A stretch of DNA of 64,000 bases, taken from the NCBI RefSeq assembly GCF_031432425.1, contig NZ_JAVKPH010000020.1:1-64000 (forward strand). Direction: 5' to 3'. Position numbers and translations under genes: made by a program. Below are positions 33,394 to 42,788 of this stretch, piece after piece. This DNA comes from Ruixingdingia sedimenti. Its GTDB lineage: Bacteria > Pseudomonadota > Alphaproteobacteria > Rhodobacterales > Rhodobacteraceae. The notes under the pieces are model-generated. The model worked only from the letters and a program-made list of their open reading frames with translations, had not been told where the DNA came from and searched no databases. Every line of letters starts with the position of its first letter. Position 1 is the first letter of the stretch.

Positions 33394-35562
33394 ATGGCGG
33401 ATCGGCTGGATCGGGCGGGCTTGCAGGTGGACCTGCGGCTTGCGGCCTTTGTCGAGGGGCGGGTGCTGCCCGGGACGGGTATCGCGGCGGAAGGCTTCTG
33501 GGCGGGGCTCGCGGCGGCGGTGCAGGACTTCGGCCCCCGCAACCGCGCGCTGCTGGACCGGCGGGCGGAATTGCAGGCGCAGATCGACGCCTGGCACATC
33601 GCCCGCCGGGGTCAGGCGCCCGACCCGGCGGCAGAGCGCAAGTTCCTGGAAGGGATCGGCTATATCGAACCCGAAGGCCCCGATTTCACCATAGAGACCA
33701 CCGGCACCGACCCCGAGATCGCCACCATTCCCGGCCCGCAGCTGGTGGTGCCGGTGACGAATGCGCGCTATGCGCTGAACGCGGCGAATGCGCGGTGGGG
33801 CTCGCTCTACGATGCGCTTTACGGCACCGATGCGCTGGGCAGCCTGCCGCCCCCGGGGGGCTATGACGCGGCGCGCGGGGCCAAGGTGATCCGCTGGGGG
33901 CGCGATTTCCTCGACGCCGCGGCGCCGCTGGTGGGTGCAAGCTGGCGCGAGGCGCATCGTTTCGCGATCCGGGACGGCAGGCTGTCGATCGGGCTTTCGG
34001 CCGGGTCCGCGGGCCTGAAACAGCCGGAAAAGTTCGTGGCCCATGAAGGCCCCACCGGATCGCCCACCCGCGTGGTGCTGTGCAACAACGGGCTGCATAT
34101 CGACATCCGGGTGGATGCGGGCACCCCCATCGGCGCGGCGGATCCGGGGCGGATCGCCGACATCCGGCTCGAATCCGCCGTGTCCGTGATCATGGATTGC
34201 GAGGATTCGGTGGCCTGCGTGGATGCCGCCGACAAGGTGGCCGCCTATGCCAACTGGCTGGGCCTGATGAAGGGCGACCTGACCGCAGAGGTGACGAAGG
34301 GCGGCCGCACCTTCACCCGCCGTCTTGCCGCCGACCGCCGCTATACCGGCCCCGAGGGCGGGCCGGTCACGCTGAAGGGCCGGGCGCTGATGCTGGTGCG
34401 CAACGTGGGCCATCTGATGACCACGCCCGCCGTGCTGGACCCCGATGGCGCGGAAATCCCCGAAGGCATCCTCGACGCCTTCGTCACCGTGCTGTGCGGG
34501 CTGCACGACCGGGTGAAAGAGGCCCCGCGCAATTCCGCCACCGGCGCGATCTATGTCGTCAAGCCCAAGATGCACGGGCCGGCCGAGGTCGCCTTCACCG
34601 TCGATCTGTTCGACCGGGTGGAGGATGTGCTGTCCTTGCCGCGCAACACGGTCAAGCTGGGCATCATGGACGAGGAACGGCGCACCAGCGTGAACCTCAA
34701 GGAATGCATCCGCGCGGCCAAGGCCCGGGTCGCCTTCATCAACACCGGCTTTCTGGACCGCACCGGGGACGAAATCCACACCGCGATGGAGGCCGGGCCG
34801 ATGATCCGCAAGGGCGACATGCGCGCCGCCCCCTGGATCGCGGCCTACGAGGACCGCAATGTCGATATCGGGCTTGCCTGCGGGCTCAGGGGCCGGGCGC
34901 AGATCGGCAAGGGCATGTGGGCGATGCCCGACCGGATGGCCGACATGCTGGCGCAGAAGATCGCGCATCCCAAGGCGGGGGCAAGCTGCGCCTGGGTGCC
35001 CTCGCCCACCGCCGCGACGCTGCATGCGACGCATTACCACCGGGTGGACGTGGCGGCGCGGCAGGACGAGATCGCGGCCGGCGGCCCCCGCGGGCGGATG
35101 GAGGATCTGCTGACCATCCCCCTTGCCCCCGCAGGCTGGACGGCGGAGGAGGTTCAGGCCGAACTCGACAACAACTGCCAGGGGATCCTGGGCTATGTCG
35201 TGCGGTGGGTGGATCAGGGCGTGGGCTGTTCCACCGTGCCCGACATTCACGACATGGGCCTGATGGAGGACCGCGCGACCTGCCGGATTTCCGCGCAGGC
35301 GCTGGCGAACTGGCTGCACCATGGCGTGGTGACGCCGGAGCAGCTGGACGAAACCCTGCGCCGCATGGCCGTGGTCGTGGACCGCCAGAATGCCGCCGAC
35401 CCCGCCTACCGCCCGATGGCGCCGGGGTTCGACGGCCCCGCCTTCCTTGCCGCCCGTGCGCTTGTGGCCGAGGGCCGCGCGCAGCCCTCGGGCTATACCG
35501 AGCCGATACTGCATGCGGCGCGGGCGGCGGTGAAGGCGACGCTGGACGACACCACGGCGTGA
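33394..35562 (+). CDS. glcB: Malate synthase G
   Basis: A 722-residue monomeric malate synthase that condenses glyoxylate with acetyl-CoA. ATAGGAGACGGGG precedes the ATG. Landmarks are RWGSLYDALYGTDALG, IRWGRDFLDAAAPL, MDCEDSVACVDA (catalytic/metal region), KPKMHGPAEVAF, LGIMDEERRTSVNL and the C-terminal NNCQGILGYVVRWVDQGVGCS. Standard length. Works in the glyoxylate or glycolate route; no isocitrate lyase gene is adjacent. Confidence 0.98.
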   Translation: MADRLDRAGLQVDLRLAAFVEGRVLPGTGIAAEGFWAGLAAAVQDFGPRNRALLDRRAELQAQIDAWHIARRGQAPDPAAERKFLEGIGYIEPEGPDFTIETTGTDPEIATIPGPQLVVPVTNARYALNAANARWGSLYDALYGTDALGSLPPPGGYDAARGAKVIRWGRDFLDAAAPLVGASWREAHRFAIRDGRLSIGLSAGSAGLKQPEKFVAHEGPTGSPTRVVLCNNGLHIDIRVDAGTPIGAADPGRIADIRLESAVSVIMDCEDSVACVDAADKVAAYANWLGLMKGDLTAEVTKGGRTFTRRLAADRRYTGPEGGPVTLKGRALMLVRNVGHLMTTPAVLDPDGAEIPEGILDAFVTVLCGLHDRVKEAPRNSATGAIYVVKPKMHGPAEVAFTVDLFDRVEDVLSLPRNTVKLGIMDEERRTSVNLKECIRAAKARVAFINTGFLDRTGDEIHTAMEAGPMIRKGDMRAAPWIAAYEDRNVDIGLACGLRGRAQIGKGMWAMPDRMADMLAQKIAHPKAGASCAWVPSPTAATLHATHYHRVDVAARQDEIAAGGPRGRMEDLLTIPLAPAGWTAEEVQAELDNNCQGILGYVVRWVDQGVGCSTVPDIHDMGLMEDRATCRISAQALANWLHHGVVTPEQLDETLRRMAVVVDRQNAADPAYRPMAPGFDGPAFLAARALVAEGRAQPSGYTEPILHAARAAVKATLDDTTA

Positions 35563-35564
35563 GC

Positions 35565-35586
35565 GATCCGGCCGCCGGGCCGGATC
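35565..35586. terminator. Perfect hairpin between convergent glcB and YiiX-like genes
   Basis: GATCCGGCC (35565-35573) and GGCCGGATC (35578-35586) form a 9-bp stem with a GCCG loop directly after the glcB stop and overlapping the stop codon of the convergent gene. T tracts are absent; likely a bidirectional terminator. Confidence 0.5.
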
Positions 35587-36355
35587 AATCCCAATGCAGC
35601 TTGCGGAAATCGAACCCGTCCCCGATGGCGGGTTTGACGATCTCGAAATAGGGCGACAGGTCGAAATCGCGCGGCGCGAACAGGGAATAGTGGCGGATGT
35701 GGAAAACCTCCCGCGCGGCGTCGTCGTCGAGGGCACCGCTGTCGGATACCTCGGGCAGGATGGGATAGTTGATCGACTGGAACGCCTGCGCGATCAGCGA
35801 GGAACAGATCGCCCGCGTCGGATCGCCCGATCCGAACGCCAGCGCCCGGCGCCGCAGATGCGCGGGCAGGGGCGGCAGCGGCAGAAAGAAACGCAGCAGA
35901 TCGAAGATGTTTCGCAGGTCGTAGCGCAGACCGATCTTGCCCGCCATGAAGGCCACCAGCGCCGCCCGGTCCGCATCGCCGAGCGAACTTGCCCGGCAGA
36001 TGCGCAGGTTGAAGCCGCGGTAGGATCCCAGGGGTGCCGCGACGCAGCCCTGATGCAGGTTGACCTCGATCAGCCGGGGGCGTTCCGATCCGTCGGCGGG
36101 CGCGGGCAGGGCGTCGCCGATGTAAAGCGCGGCATGCGACCAGGTGGATTGCGTCAGATACTTGATCGCGCCCGAAATCCGCTCGTTCCCCTCGACCAGC
36201 AGCACATCGCCGGGCCGCAGCGCCCGGCAGATCCTGTCGAAGTCGATATGCGCGCGCGGTTTGTAGCCGGGGCGCTTTGCGTGCAGCATCCGCGCCATGC
36301 CGTGGCCGAGCCTGCCGAGCAGCCCGTCCCATGTTTTCCGCAGTCCTTCCATCAT
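35585..36355 (-). CDS. YiiX/YebB-like NlpC/P60-type hydrolase
   Basis: A 256-residue permuted papain-like protein. The conserved histidine is in STWSHAALYIG, an acidic residue follows in LIEVNLHQG, and the nucleophile cysteine is in RAICSSLIAQAF, the order seen in the YaeF/YiiX group. RPGDVLLVEGNERISGAIKYLTQ is a typical lead-in. No signal peptide. The first two residues are both methionine, so 36352 may be the true start. Substrates of this group are amidated lipids or peptides in some relatives; here unknown. Confidence 0.82.
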   Translation of the reverse strand: MMEGLRKTWDGLLGRLGHGMARMLHAKRPGYKPRAHIDFDRICRALRPGDVLLVEGNERISGAIKYLTQSTWSHAALYIGDALPAPADGSERPRLIEVNLHQGCVAAPLGSYRGFNLRICRASSLGDADRAALVAFMAGKIGLRYDLRNIFDLLRFFLPLPPLPAHLRRRALAFGSGDPTRAICSSLIAQAFQSINYPILPEVSDSGALDDDAAREVFHIRHYSLFAPRDFDLSPYFEIVKPAIGDGFDFRKLHWD

Positions 36356-36388
36356 CGGACCCCCCTTCGGGGACGGATACCGGAACGG

Positions 36389-37135
36389 TCAGCCCGGCAG
36401 CGTCACCACGATCGCCCCGCGATCCGTCGCCACCACGGTATGTTCGTACTGCACCACCGGCGCGGCGGGTTCGGCGCGCAGCGTCCAGCCGTCATCCCCC
36501 TCGGCCGCCCAGAGGCCGCCCATGGACAGGAAGGGTTCGACCGTCAGCACAAGCCCCCTGTCGATGCGGCGCTTGTCGCGCGTGGGCCATGTGGCGATTT
36601 CCTCGGGGTATTCGTGCAGCGACCGGCCCACGCCGTGGCTGGCGAGGTTGCGGATCAGGGTATAGCCGCGCGCATCGGCGAAACGGCCGATGGCCCTGCC
36701 GATCCCGGCCAGCGGCCGGCCCGCCCCGACCTGCGCGATGCCGATCTGCATCGCGCGCCTGCCGTCGCGGCAGAGCCGGTCCAGCGCAGGGCGCACCGGC
36801 GCGACACGCCATGTCGCCCCGGTATCGGCGAAATAGCCGTTCTTCGAGGCCGACACGTCGATATTGACCAGATCCCCCGGCGCGATCGCCCGGGGGCCGG
36901 GGATGCCGTGGGCGATTTCCTCGTTCACGCTGATGCAGGTCGCGCCGGGGAAACCGTAGGTGGATTGCGGGGCGGACAGCGCGCCCTCCTGTTCCAGCAG
37001 CGCGGCCCCGATGGCGTCGAGATCCTGCGTCGTCATGCCCGGTTCCATCGCCTTCGCCATCGCCTGCATGGTGTTGGCGACGATCCGGCCGATGTCCCTC
37101 AGCCCGTCGAGTTCGTCCTGATGCGTGATCGTCAT
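36389..37135 (-). CDS. map: Type I methionine aminopeptidase
   Basis: A 248-residue M24A enzyme removing initiator methionine from new proteins. Metal ligands appear in order: VNIDVSASKNGYFADTGATW (two aspartates), NLASHGVGRSLHEYP (histidine), LVLTVEPFLSMG and VQYEHTVV (glutamates). STYGFPGATCISVNEEIAHGIPG is the classical signature. No N-terminal zinc-finger extension. It follows the YiiX-like gene's upstream side; a second map gene elsewhere cannot be excluded. Confidence 0.96.
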   Translation of the reverse strand: MTITHQDELDGLRDIGRIVANTMQAMAKAMEPGMTTQDLDAIGAALLEQEGALSAPQSTYGFPGATCISVNEEIAHGIPGPRAIAPGDLVNIDVSASKNGYFADTGATWRVAPVRPALDRLCRDGRRAMQIGIAQVGAGRPLAGIGRAIGRFADARGYTLIRNLASHGVGRSLHEYPEEIATWPTRDKRRIDRGLVLTVEPFLSMGGLWAAEGDDGWTLRAEPAAPVVQYEHTVVATDRGAIVVTLPG

Positions 37136-37328
37136 CTGCCGGGGTCTTTCCGAAGCCGCCTGTCGGGGGCAGTCTAGCGCCGGATGCCGGCAATGTCCCG
37201 CAGGCAGGCGCCTGCCGGCTGTGCATCACCGCACCGCATCTGATCAAATGCCCTTGTGCGGGGCGGCCCCCCTTCACCTGCCGCGCGCAAGCGCCTATCA
37301 TCATCCCGAGCGGAACAGGAAAGCGCAG

Positions 37329-38126
37329 ATGCAACGCCCCGTCGCGCGGCGGCCGGTTGTCGGGATCATCGGCAACATGGCGCTGCTGAACGAAAGCTAC
37401 CCCGTCCATGCGGGCGGCACGATGAACACCCAGGCGGTGGCCGAGGTGGCAGGCTGCCTGCCGCTGCTGATCCCGGCCGATCCGCGTTTCGTCACGGTGC
37501 CGGAACTGCTCGACATCTGCGACGGCTTCCTGCTGACGGGGGGGCGGCCGAACGTCCACCCCTCGGAATACGGCGAGGAGGAAACCCCCGCCCACGGCAC
37601 GTTCGAGCGTGCGCGCGACGCGATCACCCTGCCGCTGGTGCGTGCCTGCGTGGAACGCGGCCAGCCCTTCTTCGGCATCTGCCGCGGGTTTCAGGAGGTG
37701 AACGTGGCCCTGGGCGGCACGCTCTACCCGGAAATCCGCGACCTGCCGGGGCGGATGAACCACCGCATGCCGCCCGACGGCACGATCGAGGAAAAGTTCG
37801 CCCTGCGCCACATGGTCCGCTTCACCCCCGGGGGGGTGTTCGCGCGGCTGATGGGGGCGGAAGAGGTGATGACCAACACGCTGCACGGCCAGGGGATCAA
37901 GACCCCGGGCGCGCGGATCGTGATCGACGGGCAGGCGCCCGACGGCACGCCCGAGGCGATCTATGTCAAGGATGCGCCGGGCTTTACCCTGTCGGTGCAG
38001 TGGCACCCGGAATGGAACGCGGCCAACGATCCGGTCTCGCGCCCGCTGTTCACGGCCTTTGGCCGGGCGGTGGCGGATTGGGCGTCGGCGCGCGAGGGCC
38101 CCGCGGCGGCACGCCGCAGCGCCTGA
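37329..38126 (+). CDS. puuD: Class I glutamine amidotransferase, PuuD-like
   Basis: A 265-residue gamma-glutamyl-gamma-aminobutyrate hydrolase family protein. The nucleophile is C118 in FFGICRGFQEVN, and H226/E228 in VQWHPEWN complete the triad; LLTGGRPNVHPSEYG is the family's oxyanion region. It would release glutamate from gamma-glutamyl-GABA or a similar amide in polyamine breakdown. No other puu genes are nearby, so the exact substrate is uncertain. Start at 37329. Confidence 0.86.
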   Translation: MQRPVARRPVVGIIGNMALLNESYPVHAGGTMNTQAVAEVAGCLPLLIPADPRFVTVPELLDICDGFLLTGGRPNVHPSEYGEEETPAHGTFERARDAITLPLVRACVERGQPFFGICRGFQEVNVALGGTLYPEIRDLPGRMNHRMPPDGTIEEKFALRHMVRFTPGGVFARLMGAEEVMTNTLHGQGIKTPGARIVIDGQAPDGTPEAIYVKDAPGFTLSVQWHPEWNAANDPVSRPLFTAFGRAVADWASAREGPAAARRSA

Positions 38127-38170
38127 GCGCCGGTTGCAAAACGCGCGCCCGTCGCGGATGATCGGGCATC

Positions 38171-38261
38171 GTTCCGGGACGTGCGCCTGCGCGCGGGATT
38201 CCGGGACGAATGCGCGCCTGCGCGCGGGATCCCGGGGCATTTGCGCGCCTGCGCGCGCGGG
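38171..38261. repeat. Three imperfect tandem repeats of about 31 bp
   Basis: Units at 38171-38197, 38198-38228 and 38229-38261 share CCGGGRC followed by TGCGCGCCTGCGCGCGGG. They fill the gap between the puuD-like gene and the flavodoxin gene and end 10 bp before its start codon, so they form part of its 5' leader. Confidence 0.7.
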
Positions 38262-38271
38262 GGGGCATGCG

Positions 38272-38817
38272 ATGAAATTCGTCATCGTCTACGGCACCAC
38301 CGAAGGCCAGACCCGCCGCATCGCGCGGTTCTGCGCCGATCGGCTGGCCGATGCGGGCCATGCGGTGGAACTGCTGCCCGCGGCAGAGGCGGGCGATCTG
38401 GAACTGTCGCGGTTCGACGGCGCGGTGCTTGCCGGTTCGCTGCATATCGGCGCGTTCCAGAAGGAACTTGCGGCTTTCGCCACCGCCCGGGCGGCGGCGC
38501 TGCGGGCGATGCCGACGCTGTTCCTGGCGGTGTCGCTGGCGGCGGCGGGGCAGGATGCGGGCGACTGGGCGGGGCTGCGCGCCTGCGTCGAACGGTTCAG
38601 CGCCGCTTCGGGCTGGGTGCCGGGGCAGGTGGCGCATGTGGCGGGGGCGTTCCGGTTCACCCAGTACGATTTCTTCCGCACCTGGGCGATGCGCTGGATC
38701 GCCTCGGAAAAGGGCGTCGCCGTCACGGCGGGCGCGGATACCGAGTTCACCGACTGGGCCGCCCTCGGGGCGCTGCTCGACACCTGGGCCGCGGGCGTGA
38801 CGCCGCGCCGGGGATGA
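38272..38817 (+). CDS. Flavodoxin-domain protein (HemG-like)
   Basis: A 181-residue flavodoxin-fold protein. The FMN phosphate loop is VIVYGTTEGQTRRIA at the start, followed by FDGAVLAGSLHIGAFQKELAAF. The C-terminal FTQYDFFRTWAMRWIASEKG resembles menaquinone-dependent protoporphyrinogen oxidase HemG and related plant-type flavodoxins, about 180 residues. Start at 38272, although the tandem repeats leave a weak ribosome site (GGGGGG). HemG activity is plausible but not proven. Confidence 0.82.
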   Translation: MKFVIVYGTTEGQTRRIARFCADRLADAGHAVELLPAAEAGDLELSRFDGAVLAGSLHIGAFQKELAAFATARAAALRAMPTLFLAVSLAAAGQDAGDWAGLRACVERFSAASGWVPGQVAHVAGAFRFTQYDFFRTWAMRWIASEKGVAVTAGADTEFTDWAALGALLDTWAAGVTPRRG

Positions 38818-38852
38818 CGGGGGCAGGGCAGGCCCCGACCTGTGCAGGGGCG

Positions 38853-39470
38853 TCAGCGGACGATGACCTTCGCCCCCACCGGCACGCGGTCGTAAAGGTC
38901 GATCACGTCCTGGTTGACCATGCGGATGCAGCCCGACGAGGCCGCGCGCCCGATCGTCCACCATTCCGGCGTGCCGTGGATGCGGTAGCCGGTATCGTGC
39001 CCGTCCTGCGCCAGATAGATCGCCCGCGCCCCCAAGGGGTTCTTCGGCCCGCCCGGCCGGCCATCGGCCCATTGCGCCAGTTCCGGCTGGCGCCGGATCA
39101 TCTCGGGCGGCGGGGTCCATTTGGGCCAGTGCGCCTTGCGGTCCACCACCGCCTCGCCCGTCCAGCCGAACCCCTCGCGCCCCACGCCGATGCCATAGCG
39201 CAGCGCGCTGCGGTCGTCCTGGATCAGGTAGAGATAGCGCGCCGCGGTGTCGATGATGACCGTGCCGGGGGCTTCTTCCGTCTGCATCCCCACCAGCGTG
39301 CGCTGGAAGGCGGGGTTGACCTTTTCCGCCGGGATCGCGGGCAGGGTATGCCGCCCGTCCGCGCGCGAGACATACGGCACGGGCGTGGGCGTATCCTCGA
39401 CCGGCGGCGGTTCCAGACAGCCGGCCAGCGGCAGGATCAGGGCCAGGGCAATCGCAAGGCGGATGGGCAT
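38853..39470 (-). CDS. L,D-transpeptidase (YkuD) lipoprotein
   Basis: A 205-residue lipoprotein. The start at 39470 gives a signal with lipobox LAGC, Cys18 being lipidated. The YkuD domain (about 75-205) ends with the catalytic H165 and C181 in HGTPEWWTIGRAASSGCIRM. It should form 3-3 murein crosslinks or attach proteins to peptidoglycan in the periplasm. Residues 19-60 are a proline-rich linker. Confidence 0.94.
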   Translation of the reverse strand: MPIRLAIALALILPLAGCLEPPPVEDTPTPVPYVSRADGRHTLPAIPAEKVNPAFQRTLVGMQTEEAPGTVIIDTAARYLYLIQDDRSALRYGIGVGREGFGWTGEAVVDRKAHWPKWTPPPEMIRRQPELAQWADGRPGGPKNPLGARAIYLAQDGHDTGYRIHGTPEWWTIGRAASSGCIRMVNQDVIDLYDRVPVGAKVIVR

Positions 39471-39541
39471 CGCGCGGATCCTCGGGTTACGTGAAGAGTC
39501 TACCGCAACCGCCTTGCACTGCAACGGCTTTCCGTGCCCGA

Positions 39542-40381
39542 TCACAGACTGGTGCGCAGATGCCAGAGTTCGGGGAACAGTTCCACCTCCAGCATGCGGC
39601 GCAGGTATTGCACGCCCGAGGTGCCGCCGGTGCCGCGCTTGAAGCCGATGATGCGCTCGACCGTGGTGACGTGGTTGAAACGCCAGCGGCGGAAGTAATC
39701 CTCGAAATCCATCAGTTTTTCGGCCAGCTCGTACAGCTCCCAATACCGTTCCGGTTCGCGGTAGACGGCCGCCCAGGCGGCCTCGACCGCCGGATGGGGC
39801 GCCCGGGGCGCGCGCGGGTCGCGGGCCGTCGCCTCGGGGGGCAGGGCGAAGCCCGCCGCCGCCAGCCGCCCCACCGCCACATCGTAAAGCGAGGGGCGGG
39901 CCAGTTCTGCCTCCAGCGCCGCGGTCAGGTCGGGGCGGTGGGCATGCGGGCGCAGCATGGCGAGGTTGCGGTTGCCCGCGGTGTATTCGATCAGCCGGTA
40001 CTGCCAGGACTGGAACCCCGACGACTGGCCGAGCGCGTCGCGGAAGCGCGTGTATTCCGCCGGCGTCATCGTGCGCAGCACGTCCCAGGCGTTGTTCAAC
40101 TGCTCGAAGATCCGCGCCACGCGGGACAGCATCTTGAACGCCGGCCGCAGGTCGCCCGCCGCAATCAGATCCCGCGCCGCGCCCAGTTCGTGCAGCGCCA
40201 GCCGCATCCACAGTTCCGAGGTCTGGTGCTGGATGATGAACAGCATCTCGTCATGCGCGGTGCTGCGGGGATGCTGCGCGGTCAGGATCGCGTCGAGGCA
40301 GAGGTAGTCGGTATAGGACATGCGGCCGTCGAAGGCCATCTGCGCGCCGTCGCGGGCGGGGTCGTAGGGGGTCCGGGTCAT
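39542..40381 (-). CDS. kynA: Tryptophan 2,3-dioxygenase
   Basis: A 279-residue haem dioxygenase converting tryptophan to N-formylkynurenine. Start at 40381 (MTRTPYDPARDG). DEMLFIIQHQTSELWMRLALHEL, SGFQSWQYRLIEY, the haem-ligand region FRRWRFNHVTTVERIIGFKRGTGGTSGVQYL and C-terminal LFPELWHLR are diagnostic. It follows kynU by 355 bp on the same strand; a formamidase (kynB) gene is not present here. Confidence 0.97.
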   Translation of the reverse strand: MTRTPYDPARDGAQMAFDGRMSYTDYLCLDAILTAQHPRSTAHDEMLFIIQHQTSELWMRLALHELGAARDLIAAGDLRPAFKMLSRVARIFEQLNNAWDVLRTMTPAEYTRFRDALGQSSGFQSWQYRLIEYTAGNRNLAMLRPHAHRPDLTAALEAELARPSLYDVAVGRLAAAGFALPPEATARDPRAPRAPHPAVEAAWAAVYREPERYWELYELAEKLMDFEDYFRRWRFNHVTTVERIIGFKRGTGGTSGVQYLRRMLEVELFPELWHLRTSL

Positions 40382-40736
40382 CGGTCTCTCCTTGCAATTG
40401 GGGGGGCGGCTCAGGATGCCGCCGCCCGCCCGTTGCAGGCCGAAACCATCGCCATCCGCCGCCAGAGGCAGGCCCAGGCCGAGGGCCGGCAGAGCGGCAC
40501 CGACGCCGCGCGGCCGTTCCATTTTCTGTCTGCAAATATCCCCGCCGGAGGCGCCCCACCCCGCCGTTTGCGCGAAGGGATGGGGCGGTGGCCTCCGGCG
40601 GGGATATTTGGGTCACGGTGAAAGACCGGGGCGCGGGGCCTGCGCCGGGCGGCTTCATCTTTTCCCAAATACCCCCCGCGCGGCGCACCGCCGGCAGCGG
40701 TCAGGGGGGCGGGCGGCGGGGATGAGGGGCGCCCCA
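40382..40736. repeat. Gene-free stretch with intergenic repeats, including a 19-bp perfect inverted repeat
   Basis: These 355 bp between kynU and kynA hold no gene. AAATATCCCCGCCGGAGGC (40534-40552) is exactly mirrored at 40591-40609, and the inner GCCCCACCCC/GGGATGGGGC extends the pairing. The right part (40583-40661) repeats the layout at 25117-25201: 26 identical bases, then GGCTTCATCTT at 40651. CATTTTCTGTC at 40520 begins another unit like those at 53966 and 59083. If transcribed it would form a long hairpin between the two kyn genes. Confidence 0.7.
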
Positions 40737-41930
40737 TCACGTCACCCTTGCGCGGGTCCGGTATTCGGGGCGGTCCCAGGCGGCGGTCGCCATCACCTCG
40801 GCCAGGATGTCGACGGCGCGGGCGACTTCTTCCATCCCGATGAAAAGGGGCGTGAGGCCGAAGCGCAGGATGTCGGGGGCGCGGAAATCGCCGATCACGC
40901 CGCGGGCGATCAGCGCCTGCATGATGGCGTAGCCTTCGGGGTGGCGGAAGCTGACCTGGCTGCCGCGACGGGCCGGGTCGCGGGGGGTGGCGAGGGTCAG
41001 GCCGGGGCAGGCGGCCTCGACCCCGGCGATGAACGCCTCGGTCAGGTCGATCGACCGCGCGCGGACATCGCGCATCTCCACCATGTCCCAGATGTCGAGT
41101 GCTGCGTCGAGGGCGGCGAGTTGCAGGATCGGCGGCGTGCCGACGCGCATCCGTTCGATCCCCCTGCCGGGGCGGTAGTCGAGGTCGAAGGCGAAGGGCG
41201 ATTCATGCCCCAGCCAGCCCGACAGCGCCGGGCGGGCGGTTTCGGCGTGGCGGGGGGCGACATGGATGAAGGCGGGGCCCCCGGGCCCGGCGTTGAGGTA
41301 TTTGTAAGTGCAGCCCACGGCGAAATCGACATTGCATCCCGCCAGATCCAGATCCACCGCGCCCGCCGAATGCGCCAGATCCCAGATCGTCAGCGCGCCC
41401 GCGGCATGGGCCTTTTCGGTGATCCGGCGCATGTCGTGGCGCCGCCCGGTGCGATAGTCGACCTCGGTGATCAGCGTCACGGCGACGGTATCGTCGATCG
41501 CATCCTCCACCGCCTCGGGCGCGACCGTGCGCAGCGCGTAGCCCTGGCCGAGCGTGCGCACCAGACCATCGGCGATATAGAGATCCGAGGGGAAGTTGCC
41601 GGTATCCGACAGGATCACCCGGCGGGCGGGGTTCATCTCCAGCGCGGAGGCGAGCGCCTGATAGACCTTGATCGACAGCGTGTCGCCCATGACCACGGTG
41701 CCCGGCTGCGCCCCGATCAGGCGCGCCACGCGGTCGCCGATACGGGCGGGCATGTCCATCCAGCCGGCGCGGTTCCAGCCGGTGATGAGCATCCGGCCCC
41801 ATTCCTCTGTCACCGTGCGGGCCACGCGGTCGGCGGCGGCGCGCGGCAGGGGGCCGAGCGAGTTGCCGTCGAGGTAGATCATCCCGTCGGGGATCTGGAA
41901 CAGGGCGCGGGTGGCGGCGAAATCGGTCAT
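40737..41930 (-). CDS. kynU: Kynureninase
   Basis: A 397-residue fold-type I PLP enzyme cleaving kynurenine to anthranilate and alanine. Start at 41930 (MTDFAATRALFQIPDG) with GGAGGAGCC upstream. IYLDGNSLGPLP, GDTLSIKVYQAL, IWDLAHSAGAVDLDL, the PLP-lysine segment VGCTYKYLNAGPGGPAF and RFGLTPLFIG are all conserved. Precedes kynA, so tryptophan may be degraded to anthranilate. Confidence 0.97.
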   Translation of the reverse strand: MTDFAATRALFQIPDGMIYLDGNSLGPLPRAAADRVARTVTEEWGRMLITGWNRAGWMDMPARIGDRVARLIGAQPGTVVMGDTLSIKVYQALASALEMNPARRVILSDTGNFPSDLYIADGLVRTLGQGYALRTVAPEAVEDAIDDTVAVTLITEVDYRTGRRHDMRRITEKAHAAGALTIWDLAHSAGAVDLDLAGCNVDFAVGCTYKYLNAGPGGPAFIHVAPRHAETARPALSGWLGHESPFAFDLDYRPGRGIERMRVGTPPILQLAALDAALDIWDMVEMRDVRARSIDLTEAFIAGVEAACPGLTLATPRDPARRGSQVSFRHPEGYAIMQALIARGVIGDFRAPDILRFGLTPLFIGMEEVARAVDILAEVMATAAWDRPEYRTRARVT

Positions 41931-42017
41931 GGGCTCCTCCATCGTCTCAAGGCGTGGCATGGGGCGCGGAGCCGGTCAAGTTCGGGCTTGCGATGCCCTT
42001 GCGGCAGGGGTCCGGGG

Positions 42018-42788
42018 TCAGGCGAAGGGATCCGCCGGATAGCGCACGCCGGTGAGATAGAGCCCCTGCGGCGGGCAGACCGGGCCGCAGGCCGCGCGGT
42101 CGCGGGCGGCCAGCGCCGCTGCCACCCGGGCGGGGGGCCAGCCGCCGGCACCCACCCGTTCCAGCGTGCCGACGATGGACCGCACCTGATTGTGCAGGAA
42201 GCTGCGCGCGCGCAGGTGGAAACGGTATTCGGTGCCGCCGGGCACGGCGTGGGCCTCGATGCCGATCTCGTCCAGCGTCTTGACCGGGGAGGCCGCCTGG
42301 CAAAGCGTGGACCGGAAGGTGGTGAAATCGTGCCGCCCGACCAGATGGGCCGCGCCGTCGCGCATCGCCGCGATGTCCAGCGGGTGGCGCACCTGCCAGA
42401 CACGCCCGGCATCCAGCGCGGCGGGCGCGCGGCGCGACAGCAGGCGGAAGGTGTAGCGGCGTTCCAGCGCGGCGAAGCGGGCGTGGAAATCGTCGGCCAC
42501 CCGCGCGCAGGCCAGCACCGCCACGGGGGCGGGTTTCAGGTGCCAGTTCAGCGCCTCTGCCAGCCGGAAGGGATCCCAGTCGCGCGGCAGGTCGCAATGG
42601 GCGACCTGCCCGGTGGCATGCACCCCGGCGTCCGTCCGCCCCGCCGCCGCCACCGTCACCGGCCCCGGGGTCAGCCGGGCCAGCGCGGTTTCCACCGCCG
42701 CCTGCACCGACGGCTGGCCCGCGGCCTGGCGCTGCCAGCCCTGGAACGGCATGCCGTCATATTCGATCCTGAACGCATAGCGGGGCAT
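42018..42788 (-). CDS. truA: tRNA pseudouridine(38-40) synthase
   Basis: A 256-residue TruA modifying the anticodon arm. The catalytic D53 is in AAAGRTDAGVHATGQVAHCD, and the N-terminal RIEYDGMPFQGWQRQ, the RARSFLHNQVRSIVGTLERVG helix and PPQGLYLTGVRYP C-terminus are classical. Upstream of kynU on the same strand, 87 bp apart. Confidence 0.98.
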   Translation of the reverse strand: MPRYAFRIEYDGMPFQGWQRQAAGQPSVQAAVETALARLTPGPVTVAAAGRTDAGVHATGQVAHCDLPRDWDPFRLAEALNWHLKPAPVAVLACARVADDFHARFAALERRYTFRLLSRRAPAALDAGRVWQVRHPLDIAAMRDGAAHLVGRHDFTTFRSTLCQAASPVKTLDEIGIEAHAVPGGTEYRFHLRARSFLHNQVRSIVGTLERVGAGGWPPARVAAALAARDRAACGPVCPPQGLYLTGVRYPADPFA

